Part shown: positions 51,792 through 61,321 of the stretch, one piece after another
Layout of the letters: each line of letters begins with the position of its first letter
Numbering within the stretch: position 1 is the first letter of the stretch
NCBI GenBank assembly: GCA_036745495.1
Contig: DAIOGA010000003.1
Location: 23,922-87,921 of the forward strand
DNA: 64,000 bases
From: Methylopumilus sp036745495
Lineage (GTDB): Bacteria; Pseudomonadota; Gammaproteobacteria; Burkholderiales; Methylophilaceae
Reading direction: 5' to 3'
The notes under the pieces: generated by a model
Seen by the model: only the letters and a program-made list of their open reading frames with translations
What the model was told of the DNA's origin: nothing
Database searches by the model: none
Position numbers and translations under genes: made by a program

Positions 51792-53345
51792 CTATGCCTT
51801 GGGCTCTTTTGCATCAACCCCAAAGTCTTTAGGGAAATGGTTTAAAGCGCTCAAAACGGGGTAAGGTGTCATGCCACCTAATGCACATAAAGAACCATTT
51901 AACATGGTGTCTGAAAGGCCTCTAATTAATGCGATGTGTTTCTTAACATCATGACCTTGCATAATATGATCTATCACTTCGACACCGCGGGTCGATCCAA
52001 TCCGACACGGTGTACATTTTCCGCATGATTCAATCGCACAAAAATCAAATGCGTAACGCGCCATTTTTGCCATATTGACTGTTTCATCAAACGCCACAAT
52101 GCCTCCGTGACCTAAGACCGCCCAGATTTCAGAAAATTTTTCATAATCAAGAGGAGTATCAAATTGCGACTCAGGTAAATATGCACCCAAAGGTCCGCCT
52201 ACTTGCACGGCTTTAATGGGCTTGCCCGATAAAGAGCCCCCACCAAAATCGTAAAGAAGTTCTCTTAAGGTAATACCAAATGCTTTCTCAATAAGGCCTG
52301 TGCGCTTTAAATTACCTGCAAGCTGAATAGGCAGCGTACCTCGTGATCTACCCATGCCAAAGTCTTGATAATACTTAGCGCCTTTAGCCAAAATAATAGG
52401 TACGGTTGCTAATGAAATGACGTTATTTACAACTGTTGGTTTACCAAATAAACCTTCAATCGCGGGAAGTGGCGGCTTAAATCGCACCAATCCTCTTTTA
52501 CCTTCTAAACTCTCTAATAGCGAAGTTTCTTCACCACAAATATATGCTCCTGCTGCGCGTCTTACTTCTAAATGAAAAGCCTTGCCCGATTTCAAAATAT
52601 CTTCGCCTAAATAACCAGTCTTTGTCGCTTGGTGAATAGCTTCATTTAAAGTCTTGAGTGCGTGAGGATATTCAGAACGTAAATAGATATAACCTTGTGT
52701 GGCATTAACAGCAAGGCCTGCGATAATCATGCCTTCAATCAAGACGAAAGGGTCGCCTTCCATGATCATGCGATCTGAATAGGTGCCTGAGTCGCCTTCA
52801 TCTGCATTACATACAATATATTTTTGTGTGGCCTTGGTATCTAATACCGTTTTCCATTTAATCCCTGTCGGGAAAGCTGCACCGCCTCGACCACGTAAGC
52901 CAGAAGCAGTTACAGTTTCTACAATCGCTTCAGGTTTTAAATTCAGTGCATTTTTTAAGCCCTGAAATCCATCATGCGCCATATATTGATCAATATTGGT
53001 GGGCTCGGTGATACCCATGCGTGCAAAAGTTAAGCGTTCTTGTTTTTTTAACCAATCGATCTCTGCGACCAGACCTAATGCGAGAGGGTGCTTACCACCA
53101 TTTATAAACTCTGCATCAAATAAAGATTTCACATCACTTTGATTGACAGGGCCAAATCCTATTCGACCTTGATGGGTTTCTACTTCAACTAAAGTTTCTA
53201 GCCAAAATAATCCGCGCGAACTATTGCGAATGATTTGAATATCTAATTTTCGACCTTGTGCTTCTTTTAAGATCGCTGCTGCGACTTCATTGGCACCAAG
53301 AGATAGAGCTGTTGAATCGATGGGCACGAAAATTTTAATACTCAT
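51792..53345 (-). CDS. fdsB: NAD-dependent formate dehydrogenase beta subunit
   Basis: NuoF-like diaphorase subunit that binds FMN and NAD and passes electrons from FdsA/FdsG to NAD. The 517 residues have an N-terminal thioredoxin-like domain (about residues 1-110), the NADH/FMN site (SGLRGRGGAAFPTGIKW, YIVCNADEGDSGTYSDR, GAYICGEETSLLESLEGKRG) and a 4Fe-4S site SCGKCTPCRIGSTRG with a fourth Cys in GSLCALGG. It starts 4 bases inside the end of fdsG and is followed by fdsA after 39 bases. The architecture matches FdsB of Cupriavidus necator. Confidence 0.97.
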   Translation of the reverse strand: MSIKIFVPIDSTALSLGANEVAAAILKEAQGRKLDIQIIRNSSRGLFWLETLVEVETHQGRIGFGPVNQSDVKSLFDAEFINGGKHPLALGLVAEIDWLKKQERLTFARMGITEPTNIDQYMAHDGFQGLKNALNLKPEAIVETVTASGLRGRGGAAFPTGIKWKTVLDTKATQKYIVCNADEGDSGTYSDRMIMEGDPFVLIEGMIIAGLAVNATQGYIYLRSEYPHALKTLNEAIHQATKTGYLGEDILKSGKAFHLEVRRAAGAYICGEETSLLESLEGKRGLVRFKPPLPAIEGLFGKPTVVNNVISLATVPIILAKGAKYYQDFGMGRSRGTLPIQLAGNLKRTGLIEKAFGITLRELLYDFGGGSLSGKPIKAVQVGGPLGAYLPESQFDTPLDYEKFSEIWAVLGHGGIVAFDETVNMAKMARYAFDFCAIESCGKCTPCRIGSTRGVEVIDHIMQGHDVKKHIALIRGLSDTMLNGSLCALGGMTPYPVLSALNHFPKDFGVDAKEPKA

Positions 53346-53872
53346 GACGCACTCTTTAAATCTGAAATCAGTTGATCTATTTTTTTATTATCTACACGGC
53401 CATAGACTTCTTCATTAATCATTACACTTGGAGAACATGCACAATTTCCTAAACAGTAAATAGGCTCTAAAGTGATAGCACCATCGGCAGTGGTTTCATG
53501 AAATTCTACGCCAAGCTTCTTTTTAATATGAGCTTCAAGTGCATCGCTTCCCATAGCCTGACAAGACTCTGCAAGACAAACTTGCAGAATATGACGGCCG
53601 GGTTGATGCGTTCTGAAATGATGATAAAAAGTTACAACGCCATGGACTTCAGCCACAGATAAACTCAAAGCTTTTGAAATTAAAGGGTAAGCCAATTCTG
53701 GCACATAGCCTATATCATCTTGAATGGCATGTAAAAGAGGCAGTAATGCACCAGGCAGGGATTGAAATGCCGCAATATGCTTTTCAATAGCCTGATAATC
53801 TTGCGGTTTTAAGACAGCCTCAGTCAACTTAAATGTGCTCCAAAAAATATTGTTTATGCTTAAATTGGTCAC
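53342..53872 (-). CDS. fdsG: NAD-dependent formate dehydrogenase gamma subunit
   Basis: NuoE-like subunit holding one 2Fe-2S cluster. The 176 residues show LPGALLPLLHAIQDDIGYVPE, VHGVVTFYHHFR and the ligands CLAESCQ (C-x4-C) and CLGNCACSP (C-x3-C). It is the first gene of the fds operon. The start is uncertain: an upstream Met gives an N-terminal stretch of about 20 residues without family counterpart. Its 5' region faces moaA across a short divergent control region, linking formate dehydrogenase expression and molybdenum cofactor supply. Confidence 0.95.
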   Translation of the reverse strand: MTNLSINNIFWSTFKLTEAVLKPQDYQAIEKHIAAFQSLPGALLPLLHAIQDDIGYVPELAYPLISKALSLSVAEVHGVVTFYHHFRTHQPGRHILQVCLAESCQAMGSDALEAHIKKKLGVEFHETTADGAITLEPIYCLGNCACSPSVMINEEVYGRVDNKKIDQLISDLKSAS

Positions 53873-53912
53873 TATATTATACTTAAATCATGCGACAAAA
53901 CACCTTAAAACC

Positions 53913-54932
53913 ATGAAGTTATCGACATCTAAAGAAGCGATGATTCAGCCCCTTATTGACCAGTTTCAACGCAAAATTAATTACCTTCGTTTGTCTATTA
54001 CAGACCGATGTGATTTCAGATGCGTTTACTGCATGAATGAGGATATGACCTTCCTTCCTCGCGATGAAGTTTTAAGCTTAGAAGAGTCCTTAAGGCTTGT
54101 AAAAATTTTTACGTCTTTAGGTGTGACCAAATTACGGGTGACGGGTGGTGAACCCTTGGTGAGAAAAAATATTGGCTGGCTTTTTAAAGAATTAGGTCAA
54201 ATTGAGGCTTTAAAAGAAGTTGTTCTGACGACCAATGGTAGTCAACTAGTACAGCATGCGTCTATGCTAAAAAACGCTCGCGTCAATCGCATTAATATTA
54301 GCCTCGATAGTCTTGATCCTATTATCTTTAAAAAAATTACACGCACAGGCGACTTAAAAAAAGTGCTCTTAGGCATTGATGAAGCTATCCAACAAGGTTT
54401 TTCAAATCTAAAGCTTAATACCGTTTTAATGAAAGGGATCAACGATCACGAAGCTATGAATTTAGTGCATTTTGCAATCAATAAAAAAATAGATATTTCA
54501 TTTATAGAAGAAATGCCTTTAGGTGATATAGATCACACGAGAAAAGATACTTACATTAGCAATGACGTAGTATTAAAAAATTTACAGAGTCATTTTAATT
54601 TAATCCCAACCACTTTTACTTCAGGTGGCCCTGCAAAATACTGGCAGTTAGCCAATCAATCGACTAAAGTAGGTTTTATTTCTCCACATAGCCATAATTT
54701 TTGCGATACCTGCAATCGGATCAGAGTCTCATCAAAAGGCGAATTATTTTTATGCTTAGGACAAGAGGAAAAAATAGAACTCATGCCTCTTTTAAGACAA
54801 TACCCAAATGAAGATTGGCCTATTCAAAAAGCTATTATAGAAAGCATGACGATTAAACCAGAAGCGCACGATTTTAATCTTGAAATCAATAAACCTGCAG
54901 TTGTGCGATTTATGTCGCATACCGGGGGTTAA
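53913..54932 (+). CDS. moaA: GTP 3',8-cyclase MoaA
   Basis: Radical-SAM enzyme for the first step of molybdenum cofactor synthesis. The SAM cluster motif is TDRCDFRCVYCMNED (C-x3-C-x2-C) and the C-terminal GTP cluster is CDTCNRIRVSSKGELFLCLG; VTGGEPLVRKNI and RINISLDSLD also match. I choose the ATG at 53913 (339 residues); a longer frame from 53835 would overlap fdsG and add a hydrophobic, unrelated N-terminus. The ATG at 53940 is another option. Divergent from the fds operon, which needs the cofactor; mobA and moeA follow. The usual C-terminal Gly-Gly is present (SHTGG). Confidence 0.96.
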   Translation: MKLSTSKEAMIQPLIDQFQRKINYLRLSITDRCDFRCVYCMNEDMTFLPRDEVLSLEESLRLVKIFTSLGVTKLRVTGGEPLVRKNIGWLFKELGQIEALKEVVLTTNGSQLVQHASMLKNARVNRINISLDSLDPIIFKKITRTGDLKKVLLGIDEAIQQGFSNLKLNTVLMKGINDHEAMNLVHFAINKKIDISFIEEMPLGDIDHTRKDTYISNDVVLKNLQSHFNLIPTTFTSGGPAKYWQLANQSTKVGFISPHSHNFCDTCNRIRVSSKGELFLCLGQEEKIELMPLLRQYPNEDWPIQKAIIESMTIKPEAHDFNLEINKPAVVRFMSHTGG

Positions 54933-54938
54933 ATTTAA

Positions 54939-55514
54939 TTGAAAGAAAGAGTCACGGTGGTCATTTTAGCGGGTGGCCAATCAAAACGTATGCAGGTTCA
55001 AAATAAGGCGACTGTTTTATTTAAAGGTAAACCTTTAATTACTCATGTCATTGAGCGCATGAAACCTCAAGCAAAACATATTGTGATTAATACACATCAA
55101 AATCAAAATGATTTTGAAAAATTTAATTTACCTCTCATAGATGATGCATTATCTATTCAAGAAGGTCCTCTTTTAGGAATATTAACTAGCTTACAGAAAA
55201 TAAAAACTGATTGGGTTCAATTCGTGCCTTGCGATACACCCTATCTACCGAATAATCTTATTGCAAATTTAATGAAAGAGATTGAGGCGCAAAAAACTTT
55301 AGCTGCAGTGCCTGAAACGAATGATGGCTTACAATCAGCATGTCTTTTATGTCACACCTCTACATTAAAAAATCTTCAAGATTTTTTTAATCAGGGAGGG
55401 CGTAAGATTGAAGATTGGGTGAGGCAATTACCCTTTTCTATTGTGCGATTTCATGATCAATCACAATTTATCAATATCAACACACAAAAAGAATTAGAGA
55501 ATATATGTCTATGA
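54939..55514 (+). CDS. mobA: Molybdenum cofactor guanylyltransferase
   Basis: Adds GMP to molybdopterin to make the MGD cofactor needed by FdsA. The 191 residues begin with TTG and contain VVILAGGQSKRMQVQNKATV (GTP-binding signature), HVIERMKPQ, a DDAL-x-EGPLLGIL loop and the metal-binding VQFVPCDTPYLPNN. The signature differs from the classical LAGGxSxRMGGxDKA by an Asn before Lys, a minor change. It starts 6 bases after moaA and overlaps moeA by 10 bases, so the three form one cofactor operon. Confidence 0.93.
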   Translation: MKERVTVVILAGGQSKRMQVQNKATVLFKGKPLITHVIERMKPQAKHIVINTHQNQNDFEKFNLPLIDDALSIQEGPLLGILTSLQKIKTDWVQFVPCDTPYLPNNLIANLMKEIEAQKTLAAVPETNDGLQSACLLCHTSTLKNLQDFFNQGGRKIEDWVRQLPFSIVRFHDQSQFININTQKELENICL

Positions 55515-56788
55515 AAAAAGATGTCAGTTTAAGCGACTTAATTTCTAAATCTAATATTGAGCACGATTACGATCCTAATGCGATGTCTGTTGAAAAAGCC
55601 AAAACATGGATCGCCAATTTTCTAAGTCCTCTCGAACAACAAGAAACCATAAATATCAAAGATGCCTTGCATCGCATTGTCGCAGAATCTGTCATAGCGA
55701 ATATTAACGTCCCGAATCATGACAATTCAGCCATGGATGGTTATGCAATTAATATAGATTCACTTAAGGGCGACGGACCTTTTACGCTCCAAATCACCGG
55801 CAAAGTATTTGCAGGTAATCAATTAGAAGGTAATGCAAATGAAGCCGTGCGAATTATGACAGGGGCCACTATTCCTTCTGGATTAAATGCTGTCATTCCA
55901 CAAGAACATACTGAAGCTCATCAGGATGTTATAACATTCAAAACAAAGCCCTCTATCAATCAAAACATTCGACGCTTAGGTGAAGATATCAAAAGCGGGC
56001 AAATAGTATTTCAGAGTGGCCGAAAGATAGAGTCTTGTGATTTAGGTTTACTTGCTTCACTTGGTATAGATTCCATCAAAGTTTACCGAAAAATTAAAGT
56101 GGCTTTTTTTTCGACAGGTGACGAAATTATTTCACTTGGAAATCCTTTGTTGCCTGGCCAAGTTTACGATAGCAATCGCTATAGTCTCATCGGTCTTTTA
56201 AAACGTCTTGATTTGGAAGCGATCGATCTTGGTGTCGTCTCTGATAATAAAAAAATTATTGAAGATACATTAAAAAAAGCAAGTGATATGGCTGATGTCA
56301 TTATTACAACAGGTGGCGTTTCTGTAGGTGAAGCAGATTACATGAAAGAGATATTAAAAAAAATAGGCGAAATTTTATTTTGGAAAATTTCTATGAAGCC
56401 AGGACGACCGCTCGCTTATGGAAAAATTGGTCATTGCCATTATTTTGGACTTCCTGGAAATCCTGTATCGACTATGGTTACTTTCTATCAATTTGTAAGG
56501 GAAGCTATTCTTTCTTTGTCGGGCCAAAGACCCATTCCTAAAATACCGCTTATTAAAGCAAAGCTTTTATTACCTATAAAAAAAATACCCGGGCGAACAG
56601 AATTTCAGAGAGGTATTTATGAGCAAGATGATGAAGGTATTTTTAAAGTCAGTCCTCTAAAGGATCAAGGTTCTGGTATTCTTAGATCTATGAGTGAAGC
56701 GAATTGCTTTATCGTACTTCGTGAAGACATGGCTCATTTAGAAAAAGATATGTGGGTAGATATCCAGTTATTTACTAGCCTTTTTTAA
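55505..56788 (+). CDS. moeA: Molybdopterin molybdenumtransferase
   Basis: Inserts molybdate into adenylylated molybdopterin. The 427 residues show VPNHDNSAMDGYAIN, RIMTGATIPSGLNAVIPQE, GEDIKSGQ, the molybdopterin site VAFFSTGDEIISLG, the TTGGVSVGEADYMKEIL motif and FGLPGNPVSTMVTFYQF. All family elements are present. The N-terminal about 25 residues (SLSDLISKSNIEHDYDP-like) are extra compared with E. coli MoeA but common in betaproteobacteria. It overlaps mobA and ends the moa-mob-moe operon; a 102-base gap follows. Confidence 0.96.
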   Translation: MSMKKDVSLSDLISKSNIEHDYDPNAMSVEKAKTWIANFLSPLEQQETINIKDALHRIVAESVIANINVPNHDNSAMDGYAINIDSLKGDGPFTLQITGKVFAGNQLEGNANEAVRIMTGATIPSGLNAVIPQEHTEAHQDVITFKTKPSINQNIRRLGEDIKSGQIVFQSGRKIESCDLGLLASLGIDSIKVYRKIKVAFFSTGDEIISLGNPLLPGQVYDSNRYSLIGLLKRLDLEAIDLGVVSDNKKIIEDTLKKASDMADVIITTGGVSVGEADYMKEILKKIGEILFWKISMKPGRPLAYGKIGHCHYFGLPGNPVSTMVTFYQFVREAILSLSGQRPIPKIPLIKAKLLLPIKKIPGRTEFQRGIYEQDDEGIFKVSPLKDQGSGILRSMSEANCFIVLREDMAHLEKDMWVDIQLFTSLF

Positions 56789-56890
56789 GGCCCAAAAAAG
56801 GTAATTTTCTTCAAGCAAAAGTTCCTTAAACCACTCATTTTTTTATCAAATCCCATCACTTTTTTATTAAAAATCGCTTAATATAGATAC

Positions 56891-57358
56891 GTGGAAATCA
56901 ATAAAAAAGTCCCTTCATTTAAGCTTCCTGGCACGAGTGGTCTTCAATTTAATCTATCAGATTACAAGGGTCGTTATCTCGTCATTTATTTTTACCCTAA
57001 AGATGCAACTCCTGGCTGCACAACGCAAGGCGTTGACTTTAGAGATGCTTATAAGAAATTCCAAGCGCTTGACGCTGATATATTTGGCATCTCTCGAGAT
57101 ACTTTAAAATCCCATGAAAGTTTCAAAGCAAAATTTACCTTTCCCTTCGAACTTTTAAGTGACGAAGAAGAAAAAGCATGCGAATTATTTGGTGTCATCA
57201 AAATGAAAAATATGTATGGTAAACAGGTAAGAGGTATTGAGCGTAGCACTTTTATCATTGATCCGAATGGAAAATTGATTCAGGCTTGGCGAGGTGTCAA
57301 AGTCGAAGGTCATATCAAGGAAGTTTTACAATTTATTAAAGAATACAACTCTATTTAA
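56891..57358 (+). CDS. bcp: Thiol peroxidase, Bcp/PrxQ family
   Basis: Cytoplasmic peroxiredoxin reducing hydroperoxides. The 155 residues start with GTG and have VIYFYPKDATPGCTTQ with peroxidatic Cys43. The residue five positions later, which is the resolving Cys in E. coli Bcp (C45-C50), is Val48 here; the only other Cys is Cys97 (EEEKACELFGVIK), equivalent to the E. coli third Cys. This protein may therefore work as a 1-Cys enzyme or use Cys97. The PhoH-like gene begins 2 bases after its stop, so they are cotranscribed. Confidence 0.93.
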   Translation: MEINKKVPSFKLPGTSGLQFNLSDYKGRYLVIYFYPKDATPGCTTQGVDFRDAYKKFQALDADIFGISRDTLKSHESFKAKFTFPFELLSDEEEKACELFGVIKMKNMYGKQVRGIERSTFIIDPNGKLIQAWRGVKVEGHIKEVLQFIKEYNSI

Positions 57359-57360
57359 CT

Positions 57361-58755
57361 ATGGCCAAAAAAAATAGTACAACCAAACTCTTTGTATTAG
57401 ATACCAATGTATTGATGCACGACCCCTCGAGTATTTTCCGATTTGAAGAGCATGATATATACCTTCCTATGGTGACCTTGGAAGAACTCGATAACAATAA
57501 AAAAGGCGTCAGTGAGGTTGCACGAAATGCCAGACAAACAAGTCGAAATTTAGAAGAAATTATAGGAACGAATGAAGAGAGTCTAGAAAAAGGACGTTCA
57601 CTAGGTATTAAAGGTAATACGCATGTCACAGGAAAGCTTTTCTTACAAACGACAGCGCTCCCTCATGATTTACCTATGCTCGCAGGAAGTAAGGCCGATA
57701 ATCAAATTTTAGGTATTGTAGCTTACCTAAAAAACAAACACCCTGAACGTCAAGTGATTCTTGTTAGTAAAGATATCAATATTCGTATTAAAGCGAGAGC
57801 TTTGGGCATCGCTGCCGAAGATTACTTTAACGATAAGGTGCTTGAAGATACTGAGATGCTTTATACCGGCATCACAGAACTCCCTGAAGATTTCTGGGAG
57901 AAACACAGTAAAGATATGGAGTCTTGGCAAGAAAATGGCAGAATGTTTTATCGACTGACAGGTCCTATGTGCCCTAACTTTTCGATTAATGAATTTATCT
58001 TTTACGAATTCGATAAACCCTTTCACGCAATCGTCAGAAAAATATCTGGTAAAACAGCCACACTTGAAGTCACCAAAGATTTTATTAATGGCAAACATAA
58101 TATTTGGGGCATTAATGCTAGAAATCGAGAGCAAAATTTTGCACTTAATCTTTTAATGGATCCTGATATCGATTTTGTAACTCTTTTAGGTCAAGCAGGC
58201 ACAGGCAAAACACTTTTAACACTGGCAGCAGGCTTAGCGCAAACACTTGATAAAAAAATCTACAACGAAATTATTATGACACGTGTCACGGTTCCTGTAG
58301 GCGAGGATATCGGCTTCTTACCAGGCACTGAAGAAGAAAAAATGACGCCTTGGATGGGTGCATTAGAAGACAACTTAGATGTTTTAAATAAAACAGATGA
58401 AGAAGCGGGGGAATGGGGAAGAGCTGCGACGCAAGATCTAATTCGTTCGCGCATCAAAGTAAAATCGCTTAATTTTATGCGTGGCCGCACATTTCTTCAT
58501 AAATATCTCATTATTGATGAAGCACAAAATCTAACGCCTAAGCAAATGAAAACACTTATTACGCGTGCAGGTCCAGGCACTAAAGTAGTTTGCTTAGGTA
58601 ATATTGCACAGATTGATACGCCATATTTAACAGAGGGCAGCTCAGGTTTAACTTATGTCGTCGATCGCTTTCAAGGTTGGGATCATAATGGTCACATCAC
58701 TCTTGTGCGCGGTGAACGTTCACGCTTAGCTGATTATGCTGCTGAAACACTTTAA
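57361..58755 (+). CDS. PIN domain-PhoH-like ATPase
   Basis: Protein of 464 residues with an N-terminal PIN nuclease-like domain (about 1-150; KLFVLDTNVLMHDPSSI and SKADNQILGIVAYL provide acidic residues) and a C-terminal PhoH ATPase domain (about 240-464; Walker A TLLGQAGTGKTLLTLAAG, Walker B YLIIDEAQNLTPKQMKTL). The PhoH2-type architecture is associated with RNA helicase/RNase activity in mycobacteria; the proteobacterial role is not settled. It follows bcp by 2 bases and overlaps lplT by 20 bases. No inactivating change was seen in either domain. Confidence 0.93.
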   Translation: MAKKNSTTKLFVLDTNVLMHDPSSIFRFEEHDIYLPMVTLEELDNNKKGVSEVARNARQTSRNLEEIIGTNEESLEKGRSLGIKGNTHVTGKLFLQTTALPHDLPMLAGSKADNQILGIVAYLKNKHPERQVILVSKDINIRIKARALGIAAEDYFNDKVLEDTEMLYTGITELPEDFWEKHSKDMESWQENGRMFYRLTGPMCPNFSINEFIFYEFDKPFHAIVRKISGKTATLEVTKDFINGKHNIWGINARNREQNFALNLLMDPDIDFVTLLGQAGTGKTLLTLAAGLAQTLDKKIYNEIIMTRVTVPVGEDIGFLPGTEEEKMTPWMGALEDNLDVLNKTDEEAGEWGRAATQDLIRSRIKVKSLNFMRGRTFLHKYLIIDEAQNLTPKQMKTLITRAGPGTKVVCLGNIAQIDTPYLTEGSSGLTYVVDRFQGWDHNGHITLVRGERSRLADYAAETL

Positions 58756-59923
58756 ATTAAAAGCTTCGAAAGGATTTATTCCTTTACTGATCGCACAGTT
58801 TTTATCAGCACTTGCTGATAACGCACTTTTATTTGCGGCAATTGCATTACTCGCACAACTTAACTCACCTTATTGGCATCAGCCACTCTTGCTTCAATTT
58901 TTTGTAATTTCTTATATTATCTTGGCGCCCTTTGTAGGTGGAATTGCTGATGCATATCCAAAGGGCCGCGTAATGTTCTATTCCAATGCTATTAAATTTA
59001 TTGGGAGCTTATCTATGCTATTGGGTATGCAGCCTCTTTATGCTTATGCGATTGTAGGTGCGGGCGCTGCCGCTTACTCTCCTGCTAAATATGGTATCTT
59101 AACTGAGCTCCTCCCACCAAAAGAACTTGTGATGGCAAATGGATGGATGGAAGGTTCAACAGTTGTTGCAATTATTCTGGGTTCAATTATTGGGGGGGCG
59201 CTCGCGCAATTTGACCCTCTTATTGCAATCATTATTATTACAGGTCTTTATCTGCTCGCAGCTATTTTTAATCGTTACATCCCTTTAATTCCTACCGATC
59301 ATAAATTACCAACTAAGAATCCTTTATTTATGATGAAAGATTTTTGGCGAGCATTTAAAGTTTTATGGAAAGACCCAGAAGGCCAATTATCTCTCGCTGT
59401 TACAACTTTATTTTGGGGGGCAGGTGCTTCATTGAGACTCATAGTAATTGCATGGGCAAGTTATGCATTACTGTTTAATTTAGAAGAGTCTACTCGCCTA
59501 ACTGCATTGGTTGCTTTTGGTATCGCCATTGGATCAGTCATAGCAGCCCGATATATTAGACTTAAAGATTCAGTTAGAGTTTTACCTGCTGGTGTGCTGA
59601 TGGGTGGTTTTGTGATGAGTATGATTCTGATTCACAACTGGTATATTGCTGGACTGATCTTTTTATTAATTGGTGCATTAAGTGGATTCTTTATCGTTCC
59701 ATTAAATGCACTTCTTCAACATCGTGGTCACTTGCTAATTGGGGCAGGACATTCCATTGCCGTCCAAAATTTTAATGAAAATATTGGTATTCTTTTATTA
59801 AGCGGCACTTACACCTGGATGGTCCGAGAAGAATTTTCTATTAACACCATCATCATTCTTCTAGGTTTATTTGTCAGTGTGACTATGCTTGCAATTTATA
59901 AACATTACAAAAAAATTATTTAG
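58736..59923 (+). CDS. lplT: Lysophospholipid transporter LplT (MFS)
   Basis: Major facilitator protein of 395 residues with about 12 transmembrane helices, moving lysophospholipids inward across the inner membrane for re-acylation. Similarity to LplT is visible in FIPLLIAQFLSALADNALLF at the N-terminus, FVGGIADAYPKGRVM, and SPAKYGILTELLPPKELVMANGW. In E. coli lplT lies beside aas; here no acyltransferase gene is adjacent. It overlaps the PhoH-like gene by 20 bases. Convergent with ndh with a 4-base overlap of the stop regions. Confidence 0.9.
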   Translation: MLLKHFKLKASKGFIPLLIAQFLSALADNALLFAAIALLAQLNSPYWHQPLLLQFFVISYIILAPFVGGIADAYPKGRVMFYSNAIKFIGSLSMLLGMQPLYAYAIVGAGAAAYSPAKYGILTELLPPKELVMANGWMEGSTVVAIILGSIIGGALAQFDPLIAIIIITGLYLLAAIFNRYIPLIPTDHKLPTKNPLFMMKDFWRAFKVLWKDPEGQLSLAVTTLFWGAGASLRLIVIAWASYALLFNLEESTRLTALVAFGIAIGSVIAARYIRLKDSVRVLPAGVLMGGFVMSMILIHNWYIAGLIFLLIGALSGFFIVPLNALLQHRGHLLIGAGHSIAVQNFNENIGILLLSGTYTWMVREEFSINTIIILLGLFVSVTMLAIYKHYKKII

Positions 59924-61227
59924 TGCAATTTAACTTGGGCTTCTGTTCTTCGCGTAATCATGCGCGCTAGCGTTTGAAGGGCAGTACTCATAAATCCATG
60001 AAGCGCCATCAAATGCATTTTATAAAGTGACTGGTACATCAACCTTGCAACAAAGCCTTCGATGAACATTGATCCACCCATTAATGAACCCATTAAATTT
60101 CCTACAGTTGAATATTCACCCATATTCACGAGTGAGCCATAATCTTTATAAGCGTATTGAGGTAAATTCGCTTTACCTTTCACCCGTAATTTCATCGATT
60201 TAAAAAGCAATGATGCTTGTTGATGAGCCGCTTGCGCTCTTGGTGGTACAAATTGATCAGTGCCATTGATTGGGCATGCTGCACAATCGCCAAATGCAAA
60301 AATGGAATCATCACGTGTGGTTTGAAGTGTTGTATGAACCAACAACTGATTAATACGATTCGTTTCTAATCCATCTATTTTCTTTAAGAAATCTGGAGCC
60401 TTCACACCTGCAGCCCATACTACCAAAGCTGAAGGAATAAAACGTTTGCTGTGTGTCTTCACACCTTTAGCAGAAACTTCGGTCACACGCTCACCCATAT
60501 AAAGATGTACACGTAATTTTCTTAACTCCAACTCTACAGAATGTGATAACTTTTGTGGAAGTGCTGGAAGTAAGCGAGGACTTGCTTCAATAATAGAAAT
60601 CTTAATATCACGATCAGGATTAACCCGATCAATGCCATAGGCTGTCATCTCGCGTGTCGCTTTATGAAGTTCTGCTGCGAGTTCAACACCTGTAGCACCC
60701 GCACCTACGATCACAACCTCCAATTGTCCTGGCTGAATTGCTTTCTTTTGAGTTTGTGCTTTTAAAATAGCGTGGTGTAATTTTTGATGAAATACTTCTG
60801 CTTGCTCTTGTGTATCTAAAGCAATTGAATGTTCTGCTGCCCCTTTAATACCAAAGTCATTAGTTGTACTGCCTACTGAAATAATTAATGTGTCGTACTG
60901 AAAACTTCTTCTAGGGATAATTTCTTTACCATCCTCATCTACATAGGGTGCAATTGAAACTTCTTTTTTACGACGATTCAACCGATCCATGCGACCTAAG
61001 CGAAAACGAAAATGATGCCAATGTGCTTGCGCCATATATTCTAATTCGTGCTTGTCAGGGTTCATACTTCCGGCAGCAATTTCATGAAGCAGTGGCTTCC
61101 ATACATGCGTTTTTGTGCAATCAATAAGGGTAATCTCAGCTTTTTTCTTTTTGCCTAAAGTATCACCGAGTTTTGTTGCAAGCTCCAAACCGCCTGCACC
61201 TCCCCCAACAATCACAATCTTATGCAT
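59920..61227 (-). CDS. ndh: NADH dehydrogenase, type II
   Basis: Non-proton-pumping NADH:quinone oxidoreductase, peripheral on the inner membrane. The 435 residues have the FAD motif IVIVGGGAGGLELATKLG at the N-terminus, the NADH motif VVIVGAGATGVELAAELHK near residue 170, FAFGDCAACP for FAD, and a C-terminal tail with membrane-binding amphipathic and hydrophobic stretches (TVGNLMGSLMGGSMFIEGFVA). It gives the cell a way to reoxidise the NADH made by formate dehydrogenase without extra proton pumping. It lies downstream of the xoxG terminator and so is probably a separate transcript. Confidence 0.95.
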   Translation of the reverse strand: MHKIVIVGGGAGGLELATKLGDTLGKKKKAEITLIDCTKTHVWKPLLHEIAAGSMNPDKHELEYMAQAHWHHFRFRLGRMDRLNRRKKEVSIAPYVDEDGKEIIPRRSFQYDTLIISVGSTTNDFGIKGAAEHSIALDTQEQAEVFHQKLHHAILKAQTQKKAIQPGQLEVVIVGAGATGVELAAELHKATREMTAYGIDRVNPDRDIKISIIEASPRLLPALPQKLSHSVELELRKLRVHLYMGERVTEVSAKGVKTHSKRFIPSALVVWAAGVKAPDFLKKIDGLETNRINQLLVHTTLQTTRDDSIFAFGDCAACPINGTDQFVPPRAQAAHQQASLLFKSMKLRVKGKANLPQYAYKDYGSLVNMGEYSTVGNLMGSLMGGSMFIEGFVARLMYQSLYKMHLMALHGFMSTALQTLARMITRRTEAQVKLH

Positions 61228-61250
61228 CTTTGCCTTTCTTCAGATAATAA

Positions 61251-61284
61251 AAAACCACTCCTGCAATTATACAGGAGTGGTTTT
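61251..61284 (-). terminator. Terminator after xoxG
   Basis: AAAACCACTCCTG, an 8-base loop, CAGGAGTGGTTTT: 13 paired positions. On the minus strand it ends xoxG transcription 38 bases after its stop, before ndh. Confidence 0.9.
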
Positions 61285-61321
61285 ATTATTTTTTCTAGGA
61301 ATTAACTAGAAGTAATTCTGC

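Noticed and set aside
53835..53912. N-terminal extension of moaA by 26 codons
   Set aside because: It overlaps the start of fdsG on the other strand, is hydrophobic and unlike MoaA N-termini. A start at 53913 or 53940 fits the family.
57727..58134. A 135-codon minus-strand frame inside the PhoH-like gene
   Set aside because: It is antisense to a conserved PIN-PhoH protein, Phe/Ile/Asn-rich and without any recognisable domain.
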